From NCBI GenBank assembly GCA_036925085.1, contig JAUPFP010000007.1:2386802-2450801 (forward strand): 64,000 nucleotides of DNA. The letters run 5' to 3'. The position numbers and the translations under genes are program-made. Positions 23,555-38,500 of the stretch are shown one piece after another. Source of the DNA: Brachycybe producta (Eukaryota > Arthropoda > Diplopoda > Playtdesmida > Andrognathidae). The notes beneath the pieces are model-generated. The model was not told the origin of the DNA, did no database searches, and saw only the letters and a list, made by a program, of their open reading frames with translations. Positions within the stretch are counted from its first letter, which is position 1, and every line of letters starts with the position of its first letter.

Positions 23555-26500
23555 GTAAGAGGTTTACTAGGGAACGGATTCTACGATTATCTAATTTGTC
23601 GTTAATGCTTTCTTTTTTTTTGCGATGTTTTATTTAGACTTCCGGAAATATCTACAATTTCTGTGATGCTTCTTTACGTATCAGTGGCACGGTTCCTGCT
23701 CGTGCTCAGTCGGCCTTGGTCTATAAGAATGTCTCAGCTACGGCCATTTTGGGCACTACGACAGAACAACACACTGTGATTGTTCTCGGCACGAAGATGG
23801 GATCCATTAAAAAGGTGAGTGCATTGATCAATGGAGACTTGTCGGAAGAATTACGAGAGATCGTCGAATGTTTTTGAAACTCTGGTTATTCTGCATTTTA
23901 GGAGCAACTCTTGTGGCGAAATCGAAAGTGTTAGAAACTAGAACGGGTAGCTGAATCACTTCAGGATATTTTTTTTTTCAAGTGATTAAGCTACTAGTTA
24001 CCCTTCCAGTTTCTAAACACACATTCAACTCGCTTTTTATTTGGCTTCCGAAAACCAAAACAGTCAAGAGTTTGATGGGATTTTACACTTTAAAATCCAC
24101 CTTAAGGAAATGTTTTCCTTTTATTTTCGAAAATGTTGTTGAAGAAAAAAAAAACCCGTTGAAGTGTGAGGGTGGAGAAAATGAAAAGAGACCTGAAGAT
24201 TTTTTTTTTCTCTCTCTCTCTTCGGTTCTTAATCCAGATAAGATCTTTGCCGCCGAATCTGATATTTTAATTAAACTACACCATTAAATTAGAAAGATTG
24301 CTGTTTGTTGGAAAGACATCATGGAAAAAAAGAGAGAGAAGACAGGAATAGGAAGAATATAAGAAAAGAAAGAGTACAAGGCAGAAAAAAGAGAGAAAAA
24401 GGCGGGGGGGGGGAAGATTGTCGGTAAATTGGATCAATTGATGGGCGTCCTTAATTGCAACGATTCACCGACAATCTTTTTTTGGCGTCTGCGTATTTCT
24501 CATCAGTGGTTTTTTTTCTTCTTCTTTCTATATATATGGAGGTTTTAGCTTTTTTTTTTTCTTCTTTACTTTTGGATCCATCGTCAATTTTTTTTCTTCT
24601 TTTGCTTCATTTTCTATCTCTTTACAAATGAAATTGAGGAGTAGTTTCATTTGCAAGCTAAGGTTTTTTTAAAAAAGGGAAGAAAATGAATGGAATGAAG
24701 GATGAGCCACAAAGTTGCAGCAGTTCCTATATGTGGCCGAGAGAGAGATAGAAATTCAAGAGAGATAGATGGATGGCCTGGCCTTAGGTTGTGGCCAGAT
24801 TTTTCTTTTCTCAGCAGGGACATTGTGGCTTTATTTAATAGTCGACTATACGAATGAGTTATAGGATATAAAACTACAGAATATTTCATAAAATGAACAA
24901 AATTAAGGAATAGTAACAGCTCTCGTAGTTTCAGGTAGAAGTTAGAACTTTGGCTCCAGCACGAAGTTTATCTTGCGGCCATTAGTCGTAAGCTCGTAAA
25001 GTTCGTTTATTCAATTATTATAATGGGGGAGGGGGTAGGATCCACACACACAGCATATCCGATACATATCCTAGTATGGTAAAGCACGGTTGTCACGGGG
25101 CTAGTTAAAAAAAAACCCGCTAGTACTGTCTACTTTTTTGGTAAGTTTGTATTTTTATTGGTTTAGTAAAAATCCAGTAGGAAGTAGCTGAATTATAAGT
25201 TAGTTTTATTGGAATCCTCAGGAATTCCACTTCGTCGCCATACCGATACAAAATTTACTAGCGAGTAACTGTCATAACTGAGCATGTTAGTATTTCCATG
25301 TGGTAACTGGAAGGTAAAAGGAAATTACGTGACTGGTAACAAAGTATCCGGGTCTACAATTCGACGTACCCCAACCCCGGTATGTGTGACAAGTAGGCTT
25401 GCCAACTTGCCTCTTTTGTGGAGGACTGTCCTCCATGTGGAAAAAATGTCCTCCGGCCTCCACGAATTCAAGAATGTCCTCCATAAAGGCCACACGTCCT
25501 CCTTTGTGGAGGACGTTTTAGTCTTTGTGGAGGCCGGAGGACATTCCTTCCACATGGAGGACTGTCCTCCACAGGTGGCAATCCTAGTGGCAAGTTACTA
25601 GCCGAGGCTGGTTTCCGTTGGGTAAATAAGTTCACTGTGTGCTATAGCACTAGCCCCGTGACAAAACACACCTTAAGACAATGGAACTCACTTGCAGAGG
25701 AATTTTATGCACGAAAATAAACTTTTATTATTTATGTGGGTCCTTATGGGGGGCTCCCTGACACATTGTTATTGGTTTTTGACAATGCATTTCACACATG
25801 CTGCAATATGACTTTTGTTTCTCTGCCACAGGCCTTTTTGGCTGCTTGGCAGAATAATTTTTTCAAATTCAATCCAAGGGAAGATGGGACCTGCCCCCCC
25901 CCCCCCCCTCCCCACTTTCATACACGCAATGTGTAGTACTGTTAAGAATAATTCTTGAACTCAAAAATATATATTTCACACAACAACATCATGAACACAC
26001 AATGGTCGAAAAAATTCAACCAAGCGGAAGCCATCAAAAAAGCACAGTTTTTTTTGGGTGGGAATGAGAGGGGAGAGAAAAAAGTGCAATTCGACCGTCA
26101 TCATCATCATCATCATCGTATTCACATTGAACCTCCTCTCCCAGTTTTATGTTTTATGTCATAAAAAAATTGTATATAATAACAATAAAAAATGTTTTTC
26201 TTCTATTTTTAACTCATCATCTTTATAGTCAAATGTACAAATCCTATAGAATGGAAAACATTTTCATCACAGTATAATAAATACACTTCTTCAAAGTGAA
26301 TATGATGAAGTGTGTCTTCTATTTTTTTTGCTTTATGTCTCGTTAAGTCTCTAGAAAATGTTATATATTTTTTAGACAGAAGAAACAAAAAAAATGAGAA
26401 CAAAACCAAAAACTAGAAAAAGAAAAATCACCTCTTTCTTTCTTGCTTTGCTTGTCTATGGAAATTCATACGGAATTCTATAATGTCATATTTGTAAACG

Positions 26501-29500
26501 GTAGCCTCAACATTGCAACAATCATACCTTATTATTTCCTGCAGGGGTTTCACGTGCCTAATACCTTGTACACACATGAGTTAAATGAATTCAAATTAAA
26601 TGTGTTTAGGTGAATTATACGGAATCCAGTTAAGGACATGACCACCAAATAAAAATTGACTTCATTATTAATATTTTAAATTGAAATACTAAATCAATAT
26701 TTTGTCAATAGTTTCTATATTTAAGTATTAACTCAATATTTTCAGATTATTAACTGAATAAATTGAATTCGACGACATATTGTTTGTTTGTCCTTCACAG
26801 ATGGCTCTGTAGAACACGTTTATTATTTAAATGCATTTAAATTATCAAATGTGTACTGGGTAATAATAAGGCTTGGTTTATACTTCCTTGATAATACCTA
26901 GTACACACCTGATAATTTAAATGCATTTAAATAATGTGTTCTACAGAGCCCTGTGAAGGACAAACAAACAATATGTCGTCGAATTCAATTTATTCTGTTA
27001 ATAATCTGAAAAATATTAAGTTATACTTAAGTATAATAATATAAACTATTGACAAAATATTGATTTAGTATTTCAATTTTAAAATATTAATAATTAAAGT
27101 CAATTTTTATTTGGGTTTATGTCCTAAACTGGATTCCGTATAATTCACTTAAACACATTTAATTTGAATTCATTTTGCGAAATTTCAGAAATGACGTCAG
27201 AGCTCTAAATTTGTGCCCTATGCCAGAGCATATGAAGCTAGCTTTGAAATTGTTCAACTTTTCAAAAATCTTAGCAACTCAAAGCACCAATCATGAAACT
27301 GATACACAAATGGGGATGAACAAGTCACACCTTTTTTTCTTCTTCCAGTATATAATATTAGGGAGCTTCAAAGCATGTACATCTTAGCAAGGTTTGGAGT
27401 ATAAACCTGTCCTTAAAGGCGAGACTTAACATTTGCACCCTATAATTGTATTCTGAAGTGTTGAAAACAAATTACTTTCAAAAAAGGACGTCATAAAGTT
27501 GCACTCAGATATTGTCATTTTTATTTTATTACAAAATTCGTATTTCAGGTTGGGGAAAGTTTCAAAATTGGCATTTAAAAAGTTTATTTTTTGTTGTGAT
27601 GACTTTGGATCTATTATTGAAGCCTCTAAGAAACTTTGAATTAAGTTTGTTAGAGGCTAGAATAATATGTCCAAAGTCTTAAAAAAAAATTAAATTTTTT
27701 AAATGTCAATTTTGAAACTTTGATTTTTCAATAAATGTTAGAAGTTGACAATAAAAATTGCGATCATTATCATACAAGTCATGAAAACTTTTACATTTCA
27801 TAATTAAAATACCAACAAAAAAAAAATACCATAATCATCTACTATTCTAGTTTTTAATGTTTCAGGGTTGGTTTTTTTTTGTCACGAAGTTTCTCTTACA
27901 TATTTTTGGAATTTCTATCATTATATATATATATATATATATTAAGCCAGGTCTGTGTGTGTGTGTGTCACAAAAAACCTTGAGGCACGTCGGAATTTAT
28001 ATAAATTTAAATGAATAAATGTTCGAACCGCTTTTTTTTTCAAGGTCAAGACCATGATATTAAATAGGAGCGGGGGGGGGGGGGGGTTGGAAAGTGTAGA
28101 GGGGGAGAGAGAAACGTGGAGGGGGAAAAAGTGGGAGGGGGAAACTGAAATTGAAATGAAAGGAGTAAAAAAAGGAAAAAACGACGCGCATGCGCACAAT
28201 TGCCTGTGAATTTTGCTCCCGTCATTTATGACGGGTTACCCCACTAGTTTTATAATAATAATACATTCATTTCATACTTGGCCAATGGCATTAGAACAGA
28301 AAAAGAGACACTGAGCTTTTTTTAAAAAAGATAATTTCTAACAAAAAAAAATCTAGTTTCAAACTTTAAGTTTTTTTTTTTCTCTCCTAATTTTTGCTAA
28401 ATAGTTTTGAGGGTTTGAATTTTTTAAAAGATGGCTATTTAAGATAATATTCTGAATATAATTTACATGTTTTTTTTTTGTTTCATCTTTTTCATAATAT
28501 TTTTACCGCCTCAGAAAAATGTTGATTTATTTGACTACATACATGTATAAAGTATATTTATATGTTTAGGGGGTATATTAAGAGAGGAGGAGGAGGAAAG
28601 GGGGGAGGGCAGGACCATCTACCCGAGGTAAATTTTATTTTGTGCCTTTTTAGTCACTCACAGGCTAAGAAGTTGATTCTTCCCCACTTTTGAAAAACCC
28701 CATTTGAACTTAAGGTGGTGGTGGAGGAAAAGAGGGGAGGGGGGGTTTCTAAACGTTTTAATTATTCTTAATTACAGGGTTGGTGTGAAATTCGCCGGTC
28801 CATCTTGTAAAACTGTTTCTCCTTTCCACCTTTAGAAAGATCACTTGTTTCGCTTTTTTTGTTGTTGTTGTAGTATTATTATCCCTATTATTTTTTTAAA
28901 GGATTTTTCTTAAACTTTTTGTTAAGATTTTATCCTTTTTTTTAAAAAAAAAAGTTAAGAAAAAAAAAAACCGGCTTTAATTTAAAAGAATAATTCAACT
29001 TGTTCGTGTGTCCAACTAGTATATTTTGACCATTTCTTTTTAAAGTAGTTTATATAAAAAAAATTAACTACCAATTATTATTAATCTTTCCCCCCTCTTT
29101 TTTTTTCTTCAAAAAAAAATAGTTAAAAAGATAAAAATGTTATAAAATGGAATTTGCAAAAATGAAATTTTATGCAAATTTTGTTTAAAAAGAATTTAAA
29201 ACATTCTGATGTTAGTTTATGTTAACGATGCCATGGATAAAGATAGATGTCTAGGAGCTGTTCTTATGGAACTTCCGGTTCGATGGCTGCTGATATTTAG
29301 AGAACTAGTACCATTGCAGTTTAAGAACGGATGGATCATGTGTGCCATCTATTGGCAAGCACACGACGCTTTTCTTTAACATTGTTTTCTTACAGTTGCC
29401 TTACTGTAAGATGAAGTTTGTGACGTCAGATGAGTTAACAAAATTTAGAATTGTGTCAGTTAGGGCTTTTGGCACCCACCTGCCACTTTTTAGTGGTCGA

Positions 29501-32500
29501 TTTCGACTGCAAAATGAAGTTGCAATATAGGCAGTTAGAAATCGGGAAGAACTTCAGTTGTCTTCGCCCTTGTTATGACAACCGGCAACTTCTAATTGGT
29601 TGGTTATGTAGTCTAACGTCACATGCTTCGCCCTTTTCAACGTCGAACCACACAACAAACCAATTAGAAGTTGCCGGTCGTCATAACAAGGGCGGAGCCA
29701 ACTGAAGTTCTCCCCGATTTCTAACTGCCTGTAGTTGCAGGTGGTTGCAATGTATTTTTTATGGAAAGATTCGAAGTTTTGGTGACAAACCCGACTTCAT
29801 TTTAGCAGTCCGAAATCGACCACCAAAAGTGGTCTGTGTGTGTGTGTGTGTGTGTTTTAACCCTTTGCTAGAAAAAAAGGGATGATTTTGACACAAACGT
29901 TTTTTATTCAGACAAAATTGACACAAAGCCTATTTTTTTTTTGTCAAAACCCCCTCTGACGTCATATAAGCTTCATGTTAAAGTGAGGCCACTAATACCT
30001 TCATGTATTATTAGTTATGGTTTTCTCAACTAATTTTGGATCATAGTTGAATTTCAACCAAGAGGAAATCCAATGTGGGTGTGAGGTGCATTTTAAATAA
30101 AAAAAAAAGTCTAAATTCGCCGGTTCTTGTTATAATTTCATAAAATGACTAACAACAAAACTTAACACAAATCACAAGTTTATACTTTTATTTTTTAAAT
30201 GAACATTAAGGAAGAATAGGGTAGATTTTCATTTAAATGTTAAAATGAGGTGTGTTTTTTTTTTAATTTTTTCTGCTGTGAAAATTCCTCTCCTTCATTG
30301 AATTCTTCATTTACAGCCAGCTAGCTAGCTAGCTCTGTCTCTACTGTTGATAATGACCATTTTCACTCATTTGTGTATTCTCTCTCATTCTTATATACAT
30401 ACAGTATATTATAATATGCTTGATGAAAAGTGATAATTCGCTTTGTTAAGTGGTGGGCGGAGAGAGAGTTTCGCCTTTTTTTTAAAATATTAGCCCAAAA
30501 CTGCCCACTATAATGCGCTAATGTCTTATTATTATTAAAGTGAGCAGAACATAAAATGAAATTTGCCGCTGTGAAATAAAAAGAAATACCTGCAAAAAGG
30601 AGGAGGAGGAGGGAGGTGGGTTACTCACTCACTATAAACATTATATATGTATATACAAATAAGCTAACAAAGAAAAACGGCCATGTGATTAAAGGCTAGA
30701 TTATTTTTTATTGTTATTTATTCTAGTGGTTTCTTGGTATGTTTTTGACCGCCTCTTGTTTAATTTGTCTTTTTTAGAAAGTGGCAAAAGGTTAGCTTTT
30801 AAATTGGGTTTTATGCTTTTGTGGTGTGGTGGTGGTGGTAGGGTATTTTTAAGCATGTGTACTGTATATACATACATTACATACTCAAAACAAAAGTCTA
30901 GCCGTTTTTTAGTGAAGGTGAGAGAGAGATTTAACCTCCGAATAATGTTCCTTTTAAAAGTCATTGTCTTTAAGGATTTCCTGTTTCATTTTGTCTTTTG
31001 TACCCAAATTAGTACTGGAATTGTGGGGACCTCGTCTTGTCTTGCAGTTTTCATGGAGTGAGATAAAAACATGATCTCCTCCATTTCACTTTAAGATGAT
31101 TTTTCATATTGATTTTGTCACTTTGGTTGGTGTCTTGGAATGTTCACTAAGAAAGTGACATTTAAAAAAAAATCCTACAAATTCATTTTTCGTTATTTTA
31201 AAAGTAGAATGTGTGACACTACAATGACAAAAAAGGTTGCTAAATTTGAATAGGATTGGGATATGATATATTATGATTAACAGCAGCAGTTCTTTTTTTT
31301 TTTTTGTTGAAAAAAAAATTAATATTAATCGGATTGTGTCCTTCAGAATGGAGTTCAGGAAGGTTGATATCAAGGTGAGGAGTTTCAGGAATGTGGAACC
31401 ACCTGATAAATTTTTTTTTTTAGAAGTTCGTGGAGTTCTGAAATTTAAAAATTTTCAAATACTTACTGGGCTTCAGCTGGGATGGTCAATTCTTGCTTGT
31501 CAATCTTGTACGTGGGGACATATGCATTTGTTCAAATCCTTATGCTTTGTTATGATGGGGGAAAATGAGCAATTATTTAAGATAAGGAGGATAGGAGAGC
31601 TGTCAACAGAAAAAAAACATTGGATGGACAAGCCAGAATTGATTGACTGTCTGTACTCAGCTTTTTAGATCCTGACTCTTGGGTTTGATGGAGTCAGGCC
31701 ACACACATGGTTTTATGAAAACTTAAAACTTGTGTTGTTTTTGTTGCTGTTGACATTCGGAAGCTGTTTTTATTATTTTTAGCGCAATTTGTCTTCCAAT
31801 TATAGCAATGGCGCCATAAAGTAAAATCTTCTAAAAAGTGGTATTTAATTTATTTTTATTTTAAAACAGATTTTGTTGACGGGTCGTTCGAGTGCCATCG
31901 AATACGAAGAAGTGGAAGTGGATCGTGGTCAACCGATCCTGAGTGACCTAAGGATGGACGTTTCGAGTGACTATGTCTATGCTCTTACACCACACAAAGT
32001 AAGTACTACTTTCTTAAATGTGTGTACCCTGCCTAGTAAAAGTGCAAGTCAGACATTTTTTTTTTCTTTAGTTCATTAGAAAAAGATAAAAGTGTGTATT
32101 TTGAGTGTTTTTTTTTTTTCGGAAGGCCGTTTGAGGAGGAGATATTTTGGAGAGAAATGGCTCATTTCAATCATCACTTTAGCCAAATTAGTAAAGTTTT
32201 AGCTTTTATTTTGAGCGTCTTTTGCTCCAAGATTTTCTTTAGATGATATTCCTCCTCCCCCCCCCCCCCTCTTTTTTCTGAACTTAAAACAGCTGTTGTT
32301 CTTGGCTGTAAATGAAATTTCAAAACAGATTTTTCTTTTTAGAAAAAAAAAAGTGCCCTTAGGAAGATTTGGATTTTATTTTTACAGTTAATGGAGGGAC
32401 CCACTTTTTTTTTTCTACCTTCCATCAATTATTATGTAACTTCTTTTTAAGAGAAAGATGAGAAACTTTTTTCGAGTAATGGAAACACTTAAGTAAGACT

Positions 32501-35500
32501 TAAAAATTAGTTTGAGTGATAAGGGCTGTAAATGTGAAAATTACTCAATAAGTTAAGTTGTTTTAAGTTTTACGTATTTTATTTACAAGTCCCAAGTTTA
32601 AATATTTACAAACACACCTCAAAAGATTTACATATTTTACGTTAACTTTATTATATAAGCAATATTATTGGAGACAATTAATTTACTTAACAACACAGTC
32701 ACATTTTCTATTATTTATAATTATTTTTTATTATTATTATTAAATTATAATTTAATTAAATTATATATTTATATCATTATTTAAAAATAAACATTTTCAT
32801 TAATTTGTGGATTTTAATATAATTTTGTTTGGTAAATATATTGGTACAAAAAAACAACTAAAATTTGCTTTTATTTTCAAACTTAAAAGTGAAGAGGGCT
32901 CGATAGAAAAAAATACTTCTGTAAATGCAAGATAGATGGCGCCTGCAACGTTCATAGGTGGCCAACTACACTCGTTGCCAATTAGTTGAAATAGAATGCA
33001 GCCTTTTAGCTCTAAAAGCGTCCGAAACAACCTTAATTATCAGAGCACGTGGACAAACTTAGCGAGAACAACATATAAGTGAGGAGAGAGCACGTGTAGA
33101 AATAGCGATGGCGCAAATTAAAAGTTTGAGTGAAATAAAAGTGAGTAAAAAGAAAATTGAGTGGGGAGGAGGGCTAGTAGCGCCATCTAACGTTACAGGG
33201 ACAAAAGAAATGGCCTCCTTGCATTCTTAATTAAAAAAAAGACCATTCATATACAATTCTAGTTTCTAACAAACTTTGATTTTGTTTTCTGAAAAACAAA
33301 TATGTTTTATGTTCAGTTTTGTACACATGGAATTTATTGTTTTTAGCAATTTAGCCCAATGCTCAAAATTGTTGGATTTTGATGATCACTTTTTTTTTGT
33401 TTCCAAAACAAAACAAAAAAAAATAAGAAGGGAATCGATTCCGATGATGTTCTCTTTATAAGAAAAGTGGGAAGAAGAAGGGGGGGAAAAAAGCCAAAGA
33501 ATTTTAGATGTGTGGTAGAAACTGAGTGACTGATTCATGTGAAGTGTACTCGGGTAGGGGTAGGGGTAGCCTCACTTGGTTTTACAACATTGATAAACGA
33601 CGCTTGTATTTTGCTGTGGAATATGATGATGACGATGCCCTACGGTCAGATATGGATTATTATTATTACAACAAGACAGTTCTTCTTCCTTGTTTTTTTT
33701 TTCTTCGTCTTTTCTAATAGTAAAACTCTTTACCGTCTATATATATTTTATCTATCGATATAATATCATCTTGAAAGAAATAAAAGGGAAGAAGAAGGGG
33801 GGAGGATATTGGGAGAAGAAAAAAAATGCCTTGTAGCTAACATTAGATATATTTGAGAAGGGAATGGGATGGAGGATGCAAAGGAAAAAAAAAAAAAGGA
33901 TTCACTTGAGAGATATGATATTGATTGAAGAAGTAAAGAAAAAAAAATATTAGGGAATCAGCAGCAGCAACAACAACAAAAAATATAAAAGATTGCATTT
34001 TGGGGAAGTTAGGTTTTTTTTGGGGGGGGGGGAGGGGGGGGGGCAATCCCCCCCAAAAGGGAGGCAATGTTCAATAGTATTTTTGTTGTTGTTGTTTTAG
34101 TTTTTTAGGTGAAATTGATGTATCTGTTTATTTCAGTCAGTAGAAATGATTGCAACCCCGGTGTTGACAAATGAGATTAAGACAAGTTTTGCAAACAGAA
34201 ACATCATTATATTTGTCTTATTTCCCCCCTTCCCCCCTTTTAACTAAATCGTACTGTATATTGGTTTTTGTGTGATGCTCCTTTTATGCTTAACTTATTT
34301 TTTTGTCTCTCCTAAAACACATACTGGATTTACCATAAATCAATTATATTTATTGTTCTTGTCCATTTAGTATATTGAAAGTATGTTCGAGTATCTCCAT
34401 CTATAGGCACTGTACACATGCCTACTAGCGTCATCTGGTAACGTGAACAGTAATTAAAAGTAGTGTTATCTATGACGGAGCAGATTAAGTTATCTTCAAT
34501 TTTTGAAGTCTTGTCTGGTCTCATAGATAACAATGGTAGATTTCGTTACTTTTCATTGTTTTTCTCGTTACTAGATGACACCAGTGGTAGGCATGGGTAT
34601 TGTGCGTATACCGTAATGGTAAAGACCGTAGTTGTAACCTAAAATGCCTGGTTGTTGTTGGTATAGTAGCAGAGACATGAAAACCATGGGCCTGGTGAGC
34701 TGAGCTGAGCTGAACTTACTATGAAGTTTTTCTGGGCTGGACTGAGGTTTCCAAAAGTGAATTTCACCAAACTAGCAGCCCCATTAGACGTAAAAACAAT
34801 TAGCCAACCCTTATACCATGAATAGGGGTAAACAGAGCGCCTACAATAAACATTGGGACCAACATGGACACTGGTACTTGTCATGTGACTTTGGGCAAAA
34901 CTCTCATTGTGAAACAGGACATTCTTTGGATAATAAAACTGCTGAGTCATCTTGGAACAACTGTCTTTCAGTAGCTTCTATGGCTCCATGCTCCGTCTAC
35001 CCATGAACATGGTCTAAGTAGCCAACAAGTAGCCATTTTGGAAGACATTCTTGTGGTATTTCTGACGAAAAGCGTCAGCTGCGCCTCCTCTCCTATTCCT
35101 GTATAAAAACCTTTTCACACGAACCACGTTTGGTGGTCTAGTTCTATTGCAAAAAAGAACTGAGTTTCAGTTTTCGAAATCGTCGACAAGCCGACTACAT
35201 TTTGCAGTCGAACTCGATCACCAAAAGTGGTTGGTGTGAAAAGGCTCTAAGCTTACGGCAAGTTATTTGCAAACCCCCCCCCCCCCCCCGGTACAATGGT
35301 TTTTTATCCAAATAAACGTTTTGCAATAAACGTACTAAGTGAATCAATTTTGAAATTCACCCTCCGTTGTATTGAGAGAATTGTTACGGTGGATTTTATT
35401 TTGGCGGTAGGTAGGTACTTCATTCAGTTGTGAAACTTAAAATTGACGAACATTTTTAATGTAGGAAATTTGATAAGGAAATCTGTATAGGCTCCTGAGA

Positions 35501-38500
35501 CGATTTTGTCTGTCAGAAATCTGAAATCATGATTTATTTACATCACTGTTTGTGGTAACTTTTGTGGTTCAATGACAGATAAAACAGACAACAAGACAAT
35601 GAAAATTGCATGCAATAATAATAATAATAATAATAATAATACCAACCGGCATTTCTAAACAAAACCAAAATCAATTTTACTTTGTTTGATGTAACTGAAG
35701 AGGAGAGGAATTGAAGGTTTTTTTGTTTGTTTGTTGTTGTTGTAAAGGAATCGACTATTTAGTCAAAGTATGACAAGTATCTTTCAAAATAAATGTTTTA
35801 TGGCATTTTCAAAATATGATTATATTTACAAGTTTGCTAATAAACTTGGAAAGTTTTGATATGGTTTTTAAAATTCTAATAAAAGATTTATTTTGAAAGA
35901 TATTATTATACCATATGGACCAGGGTGGCAGTGATTTAAATCACATTGATTTAAATCGGTTGATTTTTTTTAAATAAATCAAATGATTTTTTTAAAAAAA
36001 ATATTCATATTTATTTAAACATTTAAATTATACAATAAAAAGAAAACAGTTCCCAGCATTTTTCTTTATGTTTATAAAAATCAAGTCGGGTGGTAGTCCT
36101 TTTGTTAATGCATTATTTTTTGGGAAGATATGCTTGAGGAAGTATCCCCAAATGACTGGTGGAAAAATCATTATAGGAACACATTGATATAAATAGCAAT
36201 AGTAATCTATTTAAGAGCCTCAGAGGTAAACTGAGTTAAGTCACCAAACATAAATTTTACATGAAGAGTCATTTGAAAGTTTTCCTCTTCACGTGAAGGA
36301 ATAGGACTTAACATGGTATAAAACCATCTAGCAGCCGATGTGTAAAACTGTGGACTTAACACTGTTCGCCACTGATAAAACTTGACAATCTGTTTAAAAA
36401 CACGAATTTTATATCGCATTAAGATGTGTTTTTTTAAAATGACTTAACACAGTTTACCTCTGAGACACTGATTTGCTCTGGGAACTGAAAAGGCTGCAAA
36501 GCTCGTGTTTATGTTCAGAATGTTAAATTAAAAGTGCTTGAAACTTATTATTTTCAAATTTGAATGTTTCTTAACATTTTTTTTTCTTATTTTGCATTTT
36601 ACTAACAACTTAACAATTAACAATGTTATTATTACTCATTTTTGCAGACATCATCATAAAAAAATTAATATTTCATATAAAAAAAAAAAATCTGATTTAA
36701 ATCAAAAAAATCGATTTATTTGATTTTTTAAAAAAAAATCAAAAAAATCAGCCACCCTGATATGGACCCATTCTACTACGTGATTTCTTTAAATTTTACT
36801 GCCTTCCTATAGTTGCCATCATGTTAAACAATTTCTAACTTATTTTCAGAACACACATTCTTAGGGAAGAATCACATATGCTTGGGGGGGGGGGGGAATT
36901 CCACTGAATTTCACTTTGTAAGGCATTTACCAGAAGTGCTATAATATCTTTTAAGTGCAAATGAAACACAATTTTTTTGTTTATATTTCTATTTTTCTGG
37001 TGATTTTTCAGCGTGTGTGTTTCTTTCTTTAGGCCTTGTTTCCCATTTGGAGCTGAAAATTTGCACTTTGTGACAAAAGTTTTAACTAGTGAAAAATTGA
37101 CTACTTATGGGGAGAAATAGCTAATGCATTTCTATTAGTTGGACAATACGACACATTACTATTACTATTAGCATTAGGAGAAAAGGAATTCGATAAATAA
37201 CGCCCCCTCAATTCCAAAAAGTAAAAATATTCCCTTAAGAGGTTGTTGCAAATTTTCGCCCCAGTGGAAACAAGGTCTTGGGGGGTCGTATTTTTAATGG
37301 TTTCTTAGTCAAAGGTAGTGCTATGCTTGTAAAATCATGAATTCTAGATAAGACAGTCGTTTCATGTAAAAGTGTTAATGAGTTTAGCACTAACTTTGAC
37401 TTTTTAAGTAGTCATTAAGAAATACGATACTTACTATTTAGTAATGACTTAAAAGAATCCCATCAACCAACCAATTTTGTGAAAAGAGTGTGTAAGGAAA
37501 GTTATTTTTTTCAAAATGAGAAACCCCAAAAGACACTTTGCCACTTTAAACTAGAAATTATGTTTCCGCGTTAAAAGTTCAATAAGAAGAAATTTGATTT
37601 AACACACACATTATTTTTTTCTCCAAAGGTGCAAAATGAAATTTAACCCTTTATATGTTCTAAAATGTCATGGCATGTTATTAGTTTTAACATGTCGAAT
37701 GTAGTTTTTAAATTTGACGCTGATTTTTTTTTTTTGGGGGGGGGGGGGAGGGGGTAGGTATGTGTGTAACGTGCAAATTTTTTGACGGTTCGTTTTTCCA
37801 ATTGAAACAAAGAAGAAGAAGAAAAAAGATTGAAACGGGAATTTCGTATTCTCAAATTTCGTTAATTGGCGTCCAAAAGGGAAAAATATGGGTTACATCT
37901 TTTTTGGGTGACGAGGTTACTAATTTGACTTGACATGCTTTTAAAATTCCTAATTGCTTTTGCCTACTTAAACTCGTCTTGACGATAATAATACATACTC
38001 TCTCTCTATATATATATTTAAAAGACTTCTTCTAACTCTTTTTGCCACCTTTATATTTATAATAAATAATGTATAATGAATGAAGCTACTTTATTTTGCA
38101 CCACTTTAATGTATTAATGAGTTTTTTTTTCTTCTTCTTTGTCTTCTACTCTTTTTAATTAATTGTATTAAGTGACAAACTTTTCTAAACAGAAACATAT
38201 AAATTAGTATTAAGAGGGCTTATTTTTCTTCAGACTCGTTACAAACAACAACAACTACTAAGTTATTTCCGCAGTTTTGTTTCTTCTATGCGATTTTTAA
38301 GGCTTTTTTTTTAATTTTATTTTGTAGATATTTTATGTTTAGGAAATTAGGCTCTTATTTATATAAACAGTTATGGGAAAAATTAATAATAACGTTTAAA
38401 CGTTAGTGTTAAATTTCACCAATTTATGCCAATATTTAATGGAAGTCTTTTATTGAAATAAAAATAAGTACACATATTTTAGAACTTCTTTATGTAAAAA

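Larger units (their letters stand above)
23815..31869 (+). other. Intron 2 (8.06 kb, phase 0)
   Basis: AT-rich, with no coding signal seen. It holds repeats of families F, I (nested in an outer element), B (an inverted pair), D nested in an E-like element, and W, plus a short hairpin at 24414-24479, a CAT run at 26097-26116, a TA run at 27922-27942 and several pure G or C runs. The stretch 28200-29450 shows only homopolymer-rich sequence; 29870-31460 likewise. Confidence 0.9.

Noticed and set aside
29220-29380. 57-codon frame beginning [14 protein letters not shown]
   Set aside because: Short, no recognisable family, no splice borders, and its end resembles repeat sequence.
31273-31668. 131-codon + strand frame before exon 3
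   Set aside because: Its second half is the W element at 31,473-31,665 and its first half is homopolymer-rich; no domain is recognised.
34639-34950. 103-codon minus-strand frame
   Set aside because: No similarity recognised; the region looks like a repeat with a possible SINE-like segment.
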